This document shows, piece by piece, positions 27,850 to 39,456 of a stretch of 64,000 bases of DNA; position 1 is the stretch's first letter; each line of letters opens with the position of its first letter. Origin of the DNA: Glycomyces fuscus (GTDB lineage Bacteria > Actinomycetota > Actinomycetes > Streptosporangiales > Streptosporangiaceae); NCBI GenBank assembly GCA_002529455.1, contig NYMS01000012.1:124001-188000 (forward strand), given 5' to 3'. The notes under the pieces are model-generated. The model saw only the letters and a list, made by a program, of their open reading frames with translations, was not told the origin of the DNA and did no database searches. Both the position numbers and the translations under genes were made by a program.

Positions 27850-28665
27850 GTGCGACCGTCCCCGACCCCGGCCTCCGACCGCCCCCGGTCCACGGCGGCC
27901 CAGTTCGCCACTCCCGACCGCCTGTCGGACTACTGGCGGTTCTACTGGGCGGTCGCCGAGGCGCAGGTCGCCCGCTGGCTCCCCGACTCCCCCTCCCTGC
28001 TGCTCGACCTGTCCGGCCCGGACTACCAGGGCGCCCCGCGCGCCGTGGCCGCCGGGCACGACGTGGTCACCCTGCTGCCCTCCGTGGACGTGGCGGTGCG
28101 CCGCCCCCTGACCCTGGTCAACGGGCGCGCGATGGTGCCCCGCCCGGCCCGGCGCGGACGGCTGCGCCACGTGGTGGGCGACTCCGCCTTCCTGCGCAAC
28201 TTCGCCCCGGGGTCCTTCGACGGCGTCATCGCCGACAACCGGGTGCTGTCCAGGCACCTGGCCACCGAGGAGGCGCTGGCCCGCGTCAGCCGGGTGCTGC
28301 GCCCGGGTGGCCGCGCCCTGCTGTGCGTGGACTCGGTGGTGCTGGGCATGGCGATGCTGGCCGAGCAGGACTGCTGGCCCGAGCTGAGCCACGCGCCCAA
28401 CGCGGACGTGCTCCTGGTGCCCTGGCCGGACGGCTCCATCACGCGCTGCTTCACGGCCGAGCAGATCACCGAGGCGCTCACCGACGCCGGTCTGGAACTG
28501 GAGTGGGTCAAGCCGCGCACGGTGCTGTCCGCCTCCACCGTGGAGATGATGCTGGCGCGCGACCCGAGGTCGATGGGACGTCTGGTGGAGATGGAGCTGC
28601 ACGCCACGGAGTCCGACGACTACGTGGGAGTCCACCTGGTGGCGAGCGCGCGCAAGCCCGGTTAG
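27850..28665 (+). CDS. Class I SAM-dependent methyltransferase-like protein
   Basis: A 271-residue soluble protein divergent from sig[21 protein letters not shown] is a modified SAM-binding loop (the usual GxGxG is replaced by SGPDYQG), but later elements fit the fold: [46 protein letters not shown], and [23 protein letters not shown]. Catalysis is therefore uncertain. GTG 27850 follows GAGAGGAG; GTG 27844 is an alternative two codons upstream. The stop TAG runs into a short hairpin. Confidence 0.8.
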   Translation: MRPSPTPASDRPRSTAAQFATPDRLSDYWRFYWAVAEAQVARWLPDSPSLLLDLSGPDYQGAPRAVAAGHDVVTLLPSVDVAVRRPLTLVNGRAMVPRPARRGRLRHVVGDSAFLRNFAPGSFDGVIADNRVLSRHLATEEALARVSRVLRPGGRALLCVDSVVLGMAMLAEQDCWPELSHAPNADVLLVPWPDGSITRCFTAEQITEALTDAGLELEWVKPRTVLSASTVEMMLARDPRSMGRLVEMELHATESDDYVGVHLVASARKPG

Positions 28666-28689
28666 GGCGTGTCCGGCGGGCCCACGCCC
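28665..28689. terminator. Hairpin between the methyltransferase gene and thiC
   Basis: GGGCGTG (28665-28671) pairs with CACGCCC (28683-28689), starting at the last base of the TAG stop. It belongs to a TAGGGCGYGTCCGGCGG motif seen again at 39318. Confidence 0.55.
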
Positions 28690-28762
28690 CGCCGCGGGAA
28701 CCGTGCGGGGACCGACGCGGGGGCGGAGCCGCCGCCGCGGCCCCGCCCCCTGCCCGGGGTCC

Positions 28763-31586
<2,824 letters not shown>

Positions 31587-31707
31587 GGGTGTGATCCTAC
31601 GGTCGAAACGGCTCGTTCTCTCCCGGAACACCCGTATCCGCCGGTGTTTCCCGCCCCCGTGCGCCGGATCCGGTCCGGACGGCCCTCCGGTCGCGCCGCG
31701 ACGGGGC

Positions 31708-32745
31708 TCAGGCCGGCGTCGGCGCGGCGGGCTCCCCCTCCGCGCGGCCGGCCCCCTCCGCCGCGCCCCCGTCCGCGTCCCGGTCCCGCCGGGCCCGGAC
31801 CAGGCCGACCAGCACGGCCAGGCCGCCGAGCGGGGCCAGCGTCCACGGCGCCCACGAGGAGAGGGCGCGCAGCAGCACCGAGCGCACACGGGCCTGTTCG
31901 GCCTGGGCCGCGACCTGCTGCTCGGCCAGGACCAGCTGCGCGTACAGCAGGGGTGCCTCACCGCTGTCGTTCTGCGGGCGCAGGGTCTCCGAGCGGGTCT
32001 CGTGGGCGTTGACCACGATCCCGCTCACCGGCTCCACCCAGAACGTCCGGCTGACCTCCAGCCAGCGGGTGGCGGTGACCGTGCCCGAGGCCCCGGGGCT
32101 GAACAGCGAGGCGGGCACCGGGCGGGCCGAGTCGGGCACCTGGGTGGACTCGATCCACTGGCTGTACCGGCGCACCGGCACCCCCGCCACCTCCTCCCAC
32201 TCCTGGAACTCCAGCATCGGGGCCGAGCGCACCTCGGCGTCGTAGAAGGGGTACTCGCCCTCCTCGTCCCCGGGCGGCCAGAAGTACACCAGTCCCGCCT
32301 GCCGGACCGCCCGGTCGCCGTCGACGTGCTCGCCGCAGCAGTTGACCGCCCGGCCGCTCTCCCGGTCGACGATGACGCGGCGGCTCCAGTGGTCGATCAT
32401 CCGGTCGGGCACGGAGGTGTCCACGGACATCTCCCACGCCGACCAGTCCCCGCCGTGCGCGGAGGCGTCCACCCGGGTGACCCGGGTGAGCTCGGCCGAC
32501 TCCACCCACGACCACGTGGAGGTGTCCAGGTAGCCGGCGTCCTCGTCCAGCATGCGGATGTCGAACTCGGCCTCCCCGGGCAGCACGGCCATGCGCTCGT
32601 ACACGTAGAGCGGAAGCAGGGCGGCCAGGGTGAGCAGGAAGGCGCCCACGGCCACCAGGAGGGTGCCGCGGGGCAGGGGCCGCCCCGGCCGCCGCTCGGG
32701 CCCTACCTGGTCGGAGGCGGTCTCCGCGACTCCGAGCGCGCTCAT
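31708..32745 (-). CDS. DUF3068 (PorA-family) membrane protein
   Basis: A 345-residue protein with an N-terminal membrane helix (LLVAVGAFLLTLAALLPLYVY, about 33-53) and a second near the C-terminus (LAPLGGLAVLVGLVRARR), leaving an extracytoplasmic beta-rich domain between. DHWSRRVIVDRESGRAVNCCGEHVDGD and FWVEPVSGIVVNAHETRSETL are the DUF3068 blocks. Family members occur in actinobacterial envelope clusters, and their role is not settled. ATG 32745 overlaps the stop of the AftD-like gene (ATGA), so it is in the same transcription unit. A GTG at 32775 could extend it, but it lies inside the upstream gene. Confidence 0.85.
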   Translation of the reverse strand: MSALGVAETASDQVGPERRPGRPLPRGTLLVAVGAFLLTLAALLPLYVYERMAVLPGEAEFDIRMLDEDAGYLDTSTWSWVESAELTRVTRVDASAHGGDWSAWEMSVDTSVPDRMIDHWSRRVIVDRESGRAVNCCGEHVDGDRAVRQAGLVYFWPPGDEEGEYPFYDAEVRSAPMLEFQEWEEVAGVPVRRYSQWIESTQVPDSARPVPASLFSPGASGTVTATRWLEVSRTFWVEPVSGIVVNAHETRSETLRPQNDSGEAPLLYAQLVLAEQQVAAQAEQARVRSVLLRALSSWAPWTLAPLGGLAVLVGLVRARRDRDADGGAAEGAGRAEGEPAAPTPA

Positions 32746-35700
32746 GTCCGGGCCTCCTCGGGGTCGCTCTCCCACCGGTCCCCGTCGCCCCCGGACGGGC
32801 CTCCGCCGCCGGGAGCGCCGTCGTCCTGGCCGTTCACGGGGCTCGCCTGGTCCTCTGCGACAGTGTGGAGACCGGCTGTATCCGCACCGCCAGACTCACG
32901 TGTCCCAGAAATTCCCGAAGCAACATCGGACCCGTGTCCCTCACGAGCCCCACCAACACCGTTGGCCTCCACAGGCACGGTCCCTTGCCCCTCAGGGGCC
33001 GCATGGGACCCGTTGTTCCCCTTGGTTGCGACAGCGTCGGCCCCCTGCCCCTCACGAACCGCACGGGCTCCGAAGGCGCTGACGGCCCCGGCGGCGCCAC
33101 CGACCGCGGCAGTCGCGCCAGGGGCCTCGGCCGCCCCGCCGCCACCGGCGTTCCCCGCGGCCGCGCGGGTACGGGCCGGCGGCGGATCGGCGTCGGCGGG
33201 CTCACCGTCGCCCGGCTGGCCCAGGGCCAGCACGAGCCGGGCCAGCGCGGGCAGGCACAGCAGCTGGCAGACCCAGCCGCGCAGCGCGCTCCCGAACACC
33301 TCGGTCACGTCGTGGAAGGGCATGTACAGCGCCAGGTAGGTGCCCGCGCCCATGGCCAGCCCGGCCAGCGCCAGCGACGCCACCACCGGCCAGGGCCCCG
33401 CCAGAGGAGGCAGCGCCCGCCCGCCCATGGACGGCCGTCCCGGTTTGGCGTGCCGCAGCCGCCGGGGCGCCCGGCGCCCCAGCCACCACACGCACACCAG
33501 GATCACGGTGACCAGGGCGGCTCCGGCCGCGCCGGCCACCCACACCCCGTAGGCCAGGCCCAGCGGCAGCACGGCCCACCGCCCCAGCCACCCGGGCCCG
33601 GCCTCGGGCAGGGCGCGCGAGCCCCGCGGGGCCGCGGCCCCCGCCGCCGCTCCCCCGGGCAGCAGGCGCCGGGGCCACAGGGCGGCCACCACCAGCACCG
33701 CGGCCAGGGCCGCGCCCGCGGCCAGGGCCCGGTGGTAGGCGGTGTCGGGCGCGTAGGCCAGGGTGACGGTGCCCGCGCTGCCCGCGGGAAGCGCCCAGGC
33801 CTGCTTCCAGCCCTCCAGCCGGACCGGCTCCAGCGTCCCCTGCGCCCCCTCCAGACGGGCCTCCCAGCCCGCGTTGAAGTTCTCGTTGACCACCAGCAGG
33901 CTGTCCTCGGCGACCTCCACGTCGAAGCGGCGCTCACCCGGTCCCCACACGTGCACGTCCCCCACCTCGGCCATGGTGACCTCGGGGCGCTCCCCGACCG
34001 GGTCGGCGGACTCCACCAGCGCCGAACGCACCTCGTAGCGGTTGCCCGGATCGACCACGATCCGGTTCTCGCCCCCGACCAGGTCCAGGTCGGTGCAGCT
34101 CTCGTAGCGCAGCGGGCGGCCGGTGAGCTGGTCGGCGAGGGTGCCCCCGCTGATCCGTGTCTCCACCCGCTGGTCGTTGACCCGCAGGGTGGGGCCCAGG
34201 CCGCAGGCGGTGGAGGCGTCGCCCTCGGGCAGCGGTTCCACCGGCTCCACCCCGGGCAGGGCCAGGGTGCCGACCTCCAGGGCCTGGCCCTCGGGGCGTT
34301 CGAAGGTCACCCGCAGCGACTCCGCGGTGAACTCGGCGAAGTCCACCCGGCCGCTGCCGTCCAGCCACCCCTCGCGCACGGTGCCGCCGCCCTCGACGGT
34401 CACCCGGATCGGCCGCAGCACGCTGTCGGCGCGCGGGAACTCGACCTCCAGGTACCCGATCGCGGTGGGTTCGCCCAGCTCGATGTCGAGCCAGGGGTTC
34501 TTCTCCTCCGGATCCGGGTACCAGACGGTGCTCTCGTCGTCGTCCAGCGCGCCCCGGCCCATCGCGGCGGGGTGCTGTACGGCGGTGGAGGAGGCGGTCA
34601 CGTGCGGGTGGGGACCGGCCCGGTTGGCGGCGTTCTCCGCCTCCCGTGGGTCGGTGAGCACGACCTCGCCCGAGACCGTGTGCGGGGCGGAGGCCGACTC
34701 CGCCGACAGCTCGAACGTGCGGTCCAGGCGGCGCGCGTCCTCCCCCTGCACCTGGAGGCCGGGGTTGCACACCCACACGTGCGAGCCCTCCATGCAGCCG
34801 GGAGCGGTACCGGTGGAACCGGTGAACAGCAGGGTCCCGGTGTCGGCGGGGCCGGGGACCCGAAGCGTGCGGGCCGGCTCCAGGCCGGGCACGGAGATCG
34901 AGGCGATGCCCACGCGGGTGCCGAACCGGTACTCCGGCTCCCAGGCCAGCTCGTCCACGCGCACGCGCAGCGTGGTGGTCGTCCCGGGCGGGGCCGCCAG
35001 CTCCTGCGGCTCCTCCGTCCCTGCGACGGGCACCTGCGCCTCGCCGTCGTCGGTGACGAGGGTGACCCGGGAGGGCGGCGGCTCGCCGGGCAGGTGCTCG
35101 AAGGCGACGCTGAGCCCGGTGAGGTCCTGGGGCTCCTCGAACTCGACCTCGATCCACTCCCCCAGGGCGCCGGTGAAGGCACTGGACCGCCAGGAGGTGG
35201 TGAGGTCGTCGTCGAGCGCGGCGTGCGGGGCGTGCCCCGGGTCGCGGTCGGCGGCGCGCGCGCCCGCCCCGCTCTCGGCGGAGGAGGCGCTCACCGAGGC
35301 GATCCCGAGGTCCTCGGCGTGGGCGACGTGGTCCTCCCACGCCGGGTCCAGGACGTCGGGGGCGGGGACGTCGCGTTCGAGCTCCTGGTCCTCGGTGAGG
35401 GTGGCCGACACGTTGCGGCGCACGTCGGAGTAGACCACCTCGCGGCGGCGTGCGGTGTCGGTGACGACCGTGTCCTCGGCGGCGACCTCCTCGGCCCCGG
35501 GGTCGTCTCCGAGCAGGATCGGGCGGTCGTCTCCGACCAGCCCCTGTTCGGCCAGGTGGAGCACGGACTCGGGGCCTCCGGTGACCCGCAGCGTCTCGTC
35601 GGCGGGCACGGTGCCGACGGTGGGCGCGGCGTCCTCCACCTCGTAGACGCTCAGTGCCCGGTAGGGCTGGTCGAACCACTGGGAGGCGGACTGGTGGTCC

Positions 35701-37472
35701 AGCGAGCCGATGACCGGGCCGAACTCGGCGGCCAGGGTGATGCCCGGGGACTCGTCCAGGGCCTGGTGGACGCGGGCGGGCCAGCCGCCGTTGTTGCCGG
35801 TGCGCTGGAGGTCGTTGCGCACGAGGAGGTGGGTGACGCCCAGGCGCGCGAAGGTGTCGGCGAGCCCGGCCGAGCCGCGGCCCGAGGAGACGCGCTGGTC
35901 GATCTCGTGGGTGAGCCGGGAGGCGCCCGCCGACCCCCAGGGGATGATCTGGTGGTTGGTCCAGGCCCCCTCGAACAGCGGTTGCAGGGGCTCGTCCATG
36001 GGCCGGCCCCACTCGTACTCGCCGCGCGCCGAACCGGGCAGGGCCATGGTCATGCCGCGCTCGTCGCCGCGCGCCTCCAGCCAGTCGGTGGCCTCGTACC
36101 AGTAGTCGGGGATCTGCGCGAAGCCGCCCGCGGGGGCGATCCCGACGGTGCCGACGGGCACGAGGGTGACCGTGAAGACGGCGGCGGTGGCGCCCGCGAC
36201 GGTGCGGCGCACACGTCCGGACACGGGCGTGCCCCCGCGGTCGGCCAGGTCCCGGGCCACCACCACGGGCAGGTGGGCCAGGCCCAGCACCAGGGGCAGG
36301 CGCACGAGCGCGTCGAACTTGTGCACGTTGCGGAACGGGGAGAGAACGCCGTCGAACAGGTCGCGCATGGTCCCCGCCAGGGGGCCCGTGAGGTCGCCGG
36401 TGAAGCCCGCGACGATGACCGCGGTGCCCGTGAGGAGGCTGGCGATGAGGAAGAGCCGTTCGGGGGTGCGGCGGTTGACCAGCCCGGCCAGGCCAAGGCC
36501 CGCGACCAGCGCGGTCACCGCGATCAGCCAGGGGGTGGTGGACAGCTCCGCCCCCGCGGGCAGCGCGGTGTTGCCCTGGTCGGGCAGGAAGCCCATCCAG
36601 TTGGAGGTGCCGCGCAGCGCGTTGAGCAGCGAGGTGACACCGGTGGTGACGGCGGCGTCCTCGGTGTAGGGCATGAACGAGAACACGTACCGCGACATGA
36701 TGAGCAGCGGCGCGACGTACCAGAACGAGGCCAGGACCAGCGCGACCGCCCACCAGGCGATCAGGCGCCACTTGCGCGGGCCGTTCGCCCGGGTGAGCAG
36801 GTAGAGCCCGGGGACGACCAGGACGGCCAGCTCCGAGGCGGCGTTGGTGCCGCCGCACAGCAGGAAGGCCAGGCCCGACAGCAGTGCCGTGCGGGCGGGC
36901 GAGCGGCCGTGCCGGGCCCCGAGCACGAGCGGCAGCAGGATCCACGGCATGAGCAGCATGGGCTGCAGTTCGGCGGAGTTGTACGACAGCAGCGTCAGCA
37001 CGCGGGGGGCCAGGGCGTAGGCGACCCCGGCCAGGATGCGGGTGTTGACGGTGCCGATGCCCAGCGCCCCGGCGACCTTGTACACGCCGGTGAAGGCGGC
37101 GGTCAGCAGGACGGCCGCCCACAGGCGCTGGATGAGCCAGTCGGGCATGCCGAGAAGGTCGAACAGCAGGTGGAAGGGGCCGTTGGGGAAGAAGTACCCG
37201 TAGGCCTGGTTCTGGATCTGGCCGAAGTAGGAGGCGTCCCACAGGTGCAGGGCGCGCTCCATGAACCCCAGCGGATCGGCCGTCAGGTCGAGTTTGGTGT
37301 CGCTGACGATCCTGCCGGGGTCGATGCTGGCGGCCAGTGCTCCCAGGAGCAGGCACACCGTGAGGACCTTCAGCCGGGCCAGGAGGGCGGGATCGACGCC
37401 TCCGGAAGCCGTGGAGGGCGGTGTGCGGGAATCCTCCGGTTCGCGCCTGGCGGTGGATTCCGTCGGAGTCAC
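32742..37472 (-). CDS. AftD-like alpha-(1->3)-arabinofuranosyltransferase family protein (DUF3367)
   Basis: A 1,576-residue polytopic membrane enzyme. Residues about 30-480 carry around ten helices of the GT-C type, with the aspartate-containing first loop DTKLDLTADPLGFMERALHLWD and later NNTP-like loops (SYNSAELQPMLLMPW). A long extracytoplasmic part (about 480-1280) contains at least two discoidin/F5-8C-like carbohydrate-binding modules (for example GALDDDESTVWYPDP and WIEVEFEEPQDLTGLSV). C-terminal helices follow at about 1290-1440, and a Gly/Ala-rich cytosolic tail ends it. In mycobacteria AftD adds arabinofuranose to arabinogalactan and lipoarabinomannan. Whether this organism makes an arabinan is unknown; the acceptor may differ. 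GTG 37472 overlaps the upstream stop. Confidence 0.88.
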   Translation of the reverse strand: MTPTESTARREPEDSRTPPSTASGGVDPALLARLKVLTVCLLLGALAASIDPGRIVSDTKLDLTADPLGFMERALHLWDASYFGQIQNQAYGYFFPNGPFHLLFDLLGMPDWLIQRLWAAVLLTAAFTGVYKVAGALGIGTVNTRILAGVAYALAPRVLTLLSYNSAELQPMLLMPWILLPLVLGARHGRSPARTALLSGLAFLLCGGTNAASELAVLVVPGLYLLTRANGPRKWRLIAWWAVALVLASFWYVAPLLIMSRYVFSFMPYTEDAAVTTGVTSLLNALRGTSNWMGFLPDQGNTALPAGAELSTTPWLIAVTALVAGLGLAGLVNRRTPERLFLIASLLTGTAVIVAGFTGDLTGPLAGTMRDLFDGVLSPFRNVHKFDALVRLPLVLGLAHLPVVVARDLADRGGTPVSGRVRRTVAGATAAVFTVTLVPVGTVGIAPAGGFAQIPDYWYEATDWLEARGDERGMTMALPGSARGEYEWGRPMDEPLQPLFEGAWTNHQIIPWGSAGASRLTHEIDQRVSSGRGSAGLADTFARLGVTHLLVRNDLQRTGNNGGWPARVHQALDESPGITLAAEFGPVIGSLDHQSASQWFDQPYRALSVYEVEDAAPTVGTVPADETLRVTGGPESVLHLAEQGLVGDDRPILLGDDPGAEEVAAEDTVVTDTARRREVVYSDVRRNVSATLTEDQELERDVPAPDVLDPAWEDHVAHAEDLGIASVSASSAESGAGARAADRDPGHAPHAALDDDLTTSWRSSAFTGALGEWIEVEFEEPQDLTGLSVAFEHLPGEPPPSRVTLVTDDGEAQVPVAGTEEPQELAAPPGTTTTLRVRVDELAWEPEYRFGTRVGIASISVPGLEPARTLRVPGPADTGTLLFTGSTGTAPGCMEGSHVWVCNPGLQVQGEDARRLDRTFELSAESASAPHTVSGEVVLTDPREAENAANRAGPHPHVTASSTAVQHPAAMGRGALDDDESTVWYPDPEEKNPWLDIELGEPTAIGYLEVEFPRADSVLRPIRVTVEGGGTVREGWLDGSGRVDFAEFTAESLRVTFERPEGQALEVGTLALPGVEPVEPLPEGDASTACGLGPTLRVNDQRVETRISGGTLADQLTGRPLRYESCTDLDLVGGENRIVVDPGNRYEVRSALVESADPVGERPEVTMAEVGDVHVWGPGERRFDVEVAEDSLLVVNENFNAGWEARLEGAQGTLEPVRLEGWKQAWALPAGSAGTVTLAYAPDTAYHRALAAGAALAAVLVVAALWPRRLLPGGAAAGAAAPRGSRALPEAGPGWLGRWAVLPLGLAYGVWVAGAAGAALVTVILVCVWWLGRRAPRRLRHAKPGRPSMGGRALPPLAGPWPVVASLALAGLAMGAGTYLALYMPFHDVTEVFGSALRGWVCQLLCLPALARLVLALGQPGDGEPADADPPPARTRAAAGNAGGGGAAEAPGATAAVGGAAGAVSAFGARAVREGQGADAVATKGNNGSHAAPEGQGTVPVEANGVGGAREGHGSDVASGISGTRESGGADTAGLHTVAEDQASPVNGQDDGAPGGGGPSGGDGDRWESDPEEART

Positions 37473-38920
37473 GTCTTCGTTTTCCTGCCTGCTGCCGTGT
37501 TCCGGGCGGCGGGGGCGCCCGGGCCGTCGGGGGTGAGGGGGTCGGAGGTGGTGGTGTCGGGGGCGGGGGCCGAGGCGCCGGGGGTGCGGGGGCCGTCCGG
37601 TTCCGCCGCGCCGGGGAGGCCGAGCTCCCTGGCGACGAGCCGGGTCATCCGCGCGCCGCTGGCCTCCCACGTGAACCGGGACGCCCACGCGCGGCAGGCG
37701 CGGCGGACGGCTTCGGCCCGGAGGGGGTCGGACAGCTCCTCGAGGGCGCGCGCGACCACGTCGGCGAGCTCCTCGCCCTCACGCACGAGCCACCCGGTCT
37801 CGCCGTCGCGGACCGAGTCGCGAAGTCCGTCCACATCGTAGGCCACCGTGGGCACGCCGAGACGGGCCGCCTCGATGACGGTCAGGCCCCAGCCCTCGAA
37901 CTCGGAGGCGGTGACGTGGAGGTGGCACGAGGCCAGGACGCTGTTCTTCTCCTCCTCGGGCAGGAAGCCGTGCAGGCGGACGCGGTCGCCCGTGCCGTCG
38001 CGCGCGACCTGGTCGGCCAGGGGCTCGCCCTCGGGGCCGCGGCCGATGATGTGCACCTTCAGGCCGGGGTGCTCCTCGCGCAGCGCGCGGGCGAGGTCGA
38101 CCACCCGCGAGACCCGCTTCTGGACGACCAGGCGGCCCAGGCTGACCACGGCCGGGCATCCCATGTCGGCGGGGCCCGGGGCGTCGTCGAGGGGTTTCTG
38201 GGGCCCGGGCAGTCCGCCGTTGTGGATGATCTCGATCGGCGCGCGCCAGCCCAGCTTCTCGCGCATGGCCCGGCGGGAGGACTCCGAGACGGTGACGGTG
38301 GTGCAGCGGCGGTAGACGCGCGAGGCCACGGTGGACTCCAGCCTGCGGCCCAGCCAGGCGACCGGAGCCGGGAAGTAGGCGTTGAACTGGAGGTCGTGGA
38401 CGTGGTGGACGACGCTGACCACACGGGTGCTGCGGCGCAGGACGAGCCGGCACAGGAAGGGGACGCCGTTCATGCAGTCGAAGGCGAGCTGGTACTCGCG
38501 CCGCCACAGGGCCAGCCACGCCATGACGCGCGGGTAGACGGTGAACCTGCCGCCCATACGGCGGATGACGACCCCGTCCCTGGTCTCCACGCGGGCCTGG
38601 TGGGGCTCGCGGCTGGTGAGGAAGGTGACGATGGCGCCGCGTTCGGCCAGGTGGCGGCTGATCCGCCAGGAGTACTCCTCGGCTCCCCCCGCGGCGGACT
38701 GCCAGGGGTCGCGCCAGTTGACCATGACCAGGCGGACGCCGTCCAGGCGGGGCCCGAGGTCGGCGGGGACGCCCGGGGCCGTGGGCGCACCCGGGTCGGC
38801 GGGGGTGCCTGTGCCGGCCGGGGGGACCTGGGCGGGGACGGCGGCGGCCGGGGCCCCGGTGACCGCGGGCAGGGCCGGCTCCGCCTCCTGGCGGGTCCGG
38901 TGGACCTTCTGGAAGACCAC
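37469..38920 (-). CDS. GT4-family glycosyltransferase
   Basis: A 483-residue GT-B enzyme. The N-terminal donor/acceptor domain has the glycine-rich start VNWRDPWQSAAGGAEEYSW; the C-terminal half has VVSLGRLVVQKRVSRVVDLA, HIIGRGPEGEPLADQ, then the catalytic EFEGWGLTVIEAARLGVPTVAY (E-x7-E motif). Likely a retaining transferase using a nucleotide sugar at the cytoplasmic face. N- and C-terminal tails are Ala/Pro-rich and probably disordered. GTG 38920 has GAAGGAG five to eight bases upstream; a longer frame to 38965 lacks one. It overlaps the AftD-like gene by four bases (GTGA), so it probably supplies the same glycan pathway. Confidence 0.92.
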   Translation of the reverse strand: MVFQKVHRTRQEAEPALPAVTGAPAAAVPAQVPPAGTGTPADPGAPTAPGVPADLGPRLDGVRLVMVNWRDPWQSAAGGAEEYSWRISRHLAERGAIVTFLTSREPHQARVETRDGVVIRRMGGRFTVYPRVMAWLALWRREYQLAFDCMNGVPFLCRLVLRRSTRVVSVVHHVHDLQFNAYFPAPVAWLGRRLESTVASRVYRRCTTVTVSESSRRAMREKLGWRAPIEIIHNGGLPGPQKPLDDAPGPADMGCPAVVSLGRLVVQKRVSRVVDLARALREEHPGLKVHIIGRGPEGEPLADQVARDGTGDRVRLHGFLPEEEKNSVLASCHLHVTASEFEGWGLTVIEAARLGVPTVAYDVDGLRDSVRDGETGWLVREGEELADVVARALEELSDPLRAEAVRRACRAWASRFTWEASGARMTRLVARELGLPGAAEPDGPRTPGASAPAPDTTTSDPLTPDGPGAPAARNTAAGRKTKT

Positions 38921-39315
38921 ACGCTCTCCTTCCGCGCGGTGTCCGGCCGGACCGCGTATCGCCACCCCTCGCGTGCGGTTGGATACGCACGGCGACCCTT
39001 CGGGAGAAGGAGGGAGCGCACGCCGAACAGGCCCGTGGGCCGGACGTCAGTGGTGGTGGGCGGCCGGGGGACCGTGCCCGGGGCCGTGTGGGGGTGGGAA
39101 GTGGGGGCGCCCCGCTGGGGGCGGAGCGCCCGCCAACCTCCTCGGTACGGCCGTTCCAGGTCGTGTCCGGCGGACACCCGTCCCGCCGCGCGACGCCCCG
39201 GCACGGCTCTCGCCGCGTTCTCGTCAACGGCCGGACCAGGATGGCTCCTTCTCCGGCCTCGCGGGAGCCGCGCTGGAGGCGCCGCTCGCGACGGACGGCG
39301 TCCGCCGGACGCGCC
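38921..39315. other. Intergenic region with repeat-like sequence
   Basis: About 395 bp between two leftward genes with no coding potential I trust. It is GC-rich with many short inverted repeats (GGCCGGAC/GTCCGGCC near 38940, CGGACGTCAG near 39040). On the minus strand, immediately after the DUF2613 stop, comes TAGGGCGCGTCCGGCGGACG, an element shared with 28663. It may separate the transcription of the two halves of the envelope cluster. Confidence 0.5.
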
Positions 39316-39456
39316 CTAGCGGTCGCCGTAGTTGTAGAGGGTTTCGTTCACCGGTTCCGCGGTGGCGGTCGAGTCCGTGGCGAGGCTGGTGGCCACGAAG
39401 GTGGCACCTCCCGCCAGGGCCGCGCCGATGACGCAGGCGGCGATTACCTTGATCAC
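39316..39456 (-). CDS. DUF2613 small membrane-anchored protein
   Basis: A 46-residue protein: one N-terminal hydrophobic helix (VIAACVIGAALAGGATFV, residues 4-21), then a short Thr/Ala-rich outer part ending NETLYNYGDR. DUF2613 proteins of this size sit next to aftD in mycobacteria (Rv0236A), and this one is two genes upstream of the AftD-like gene, so the family assignment and a shared role are plausible. GTG 39456 has GAAGGAG and overlaps the upstream stop by four bases. It was too short for ordinary gene calling, but coupling, ribosome site and synteny support it. Confidence 0.82.
   Translation of the reverse strand: MIKVIAACVIGAALAGGATFVATSLATDSTATAEPVNETLYNYGDR

Noticed and set aside
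27534..27911. Extension of the sigR frame up to 27911
   Set aside because: Translation would start upstream of the SigR promoter; only ATG 27632 or ATG 27533 can be used from the predicted transcript.
32865..37841. Plus-strand open frame of 1,658 codons opposite the AftD-like gene
   Set aside because: Composition is Gly/Arg/Gln/His-rich, without motifs; shadow of the real gene on the other strand.
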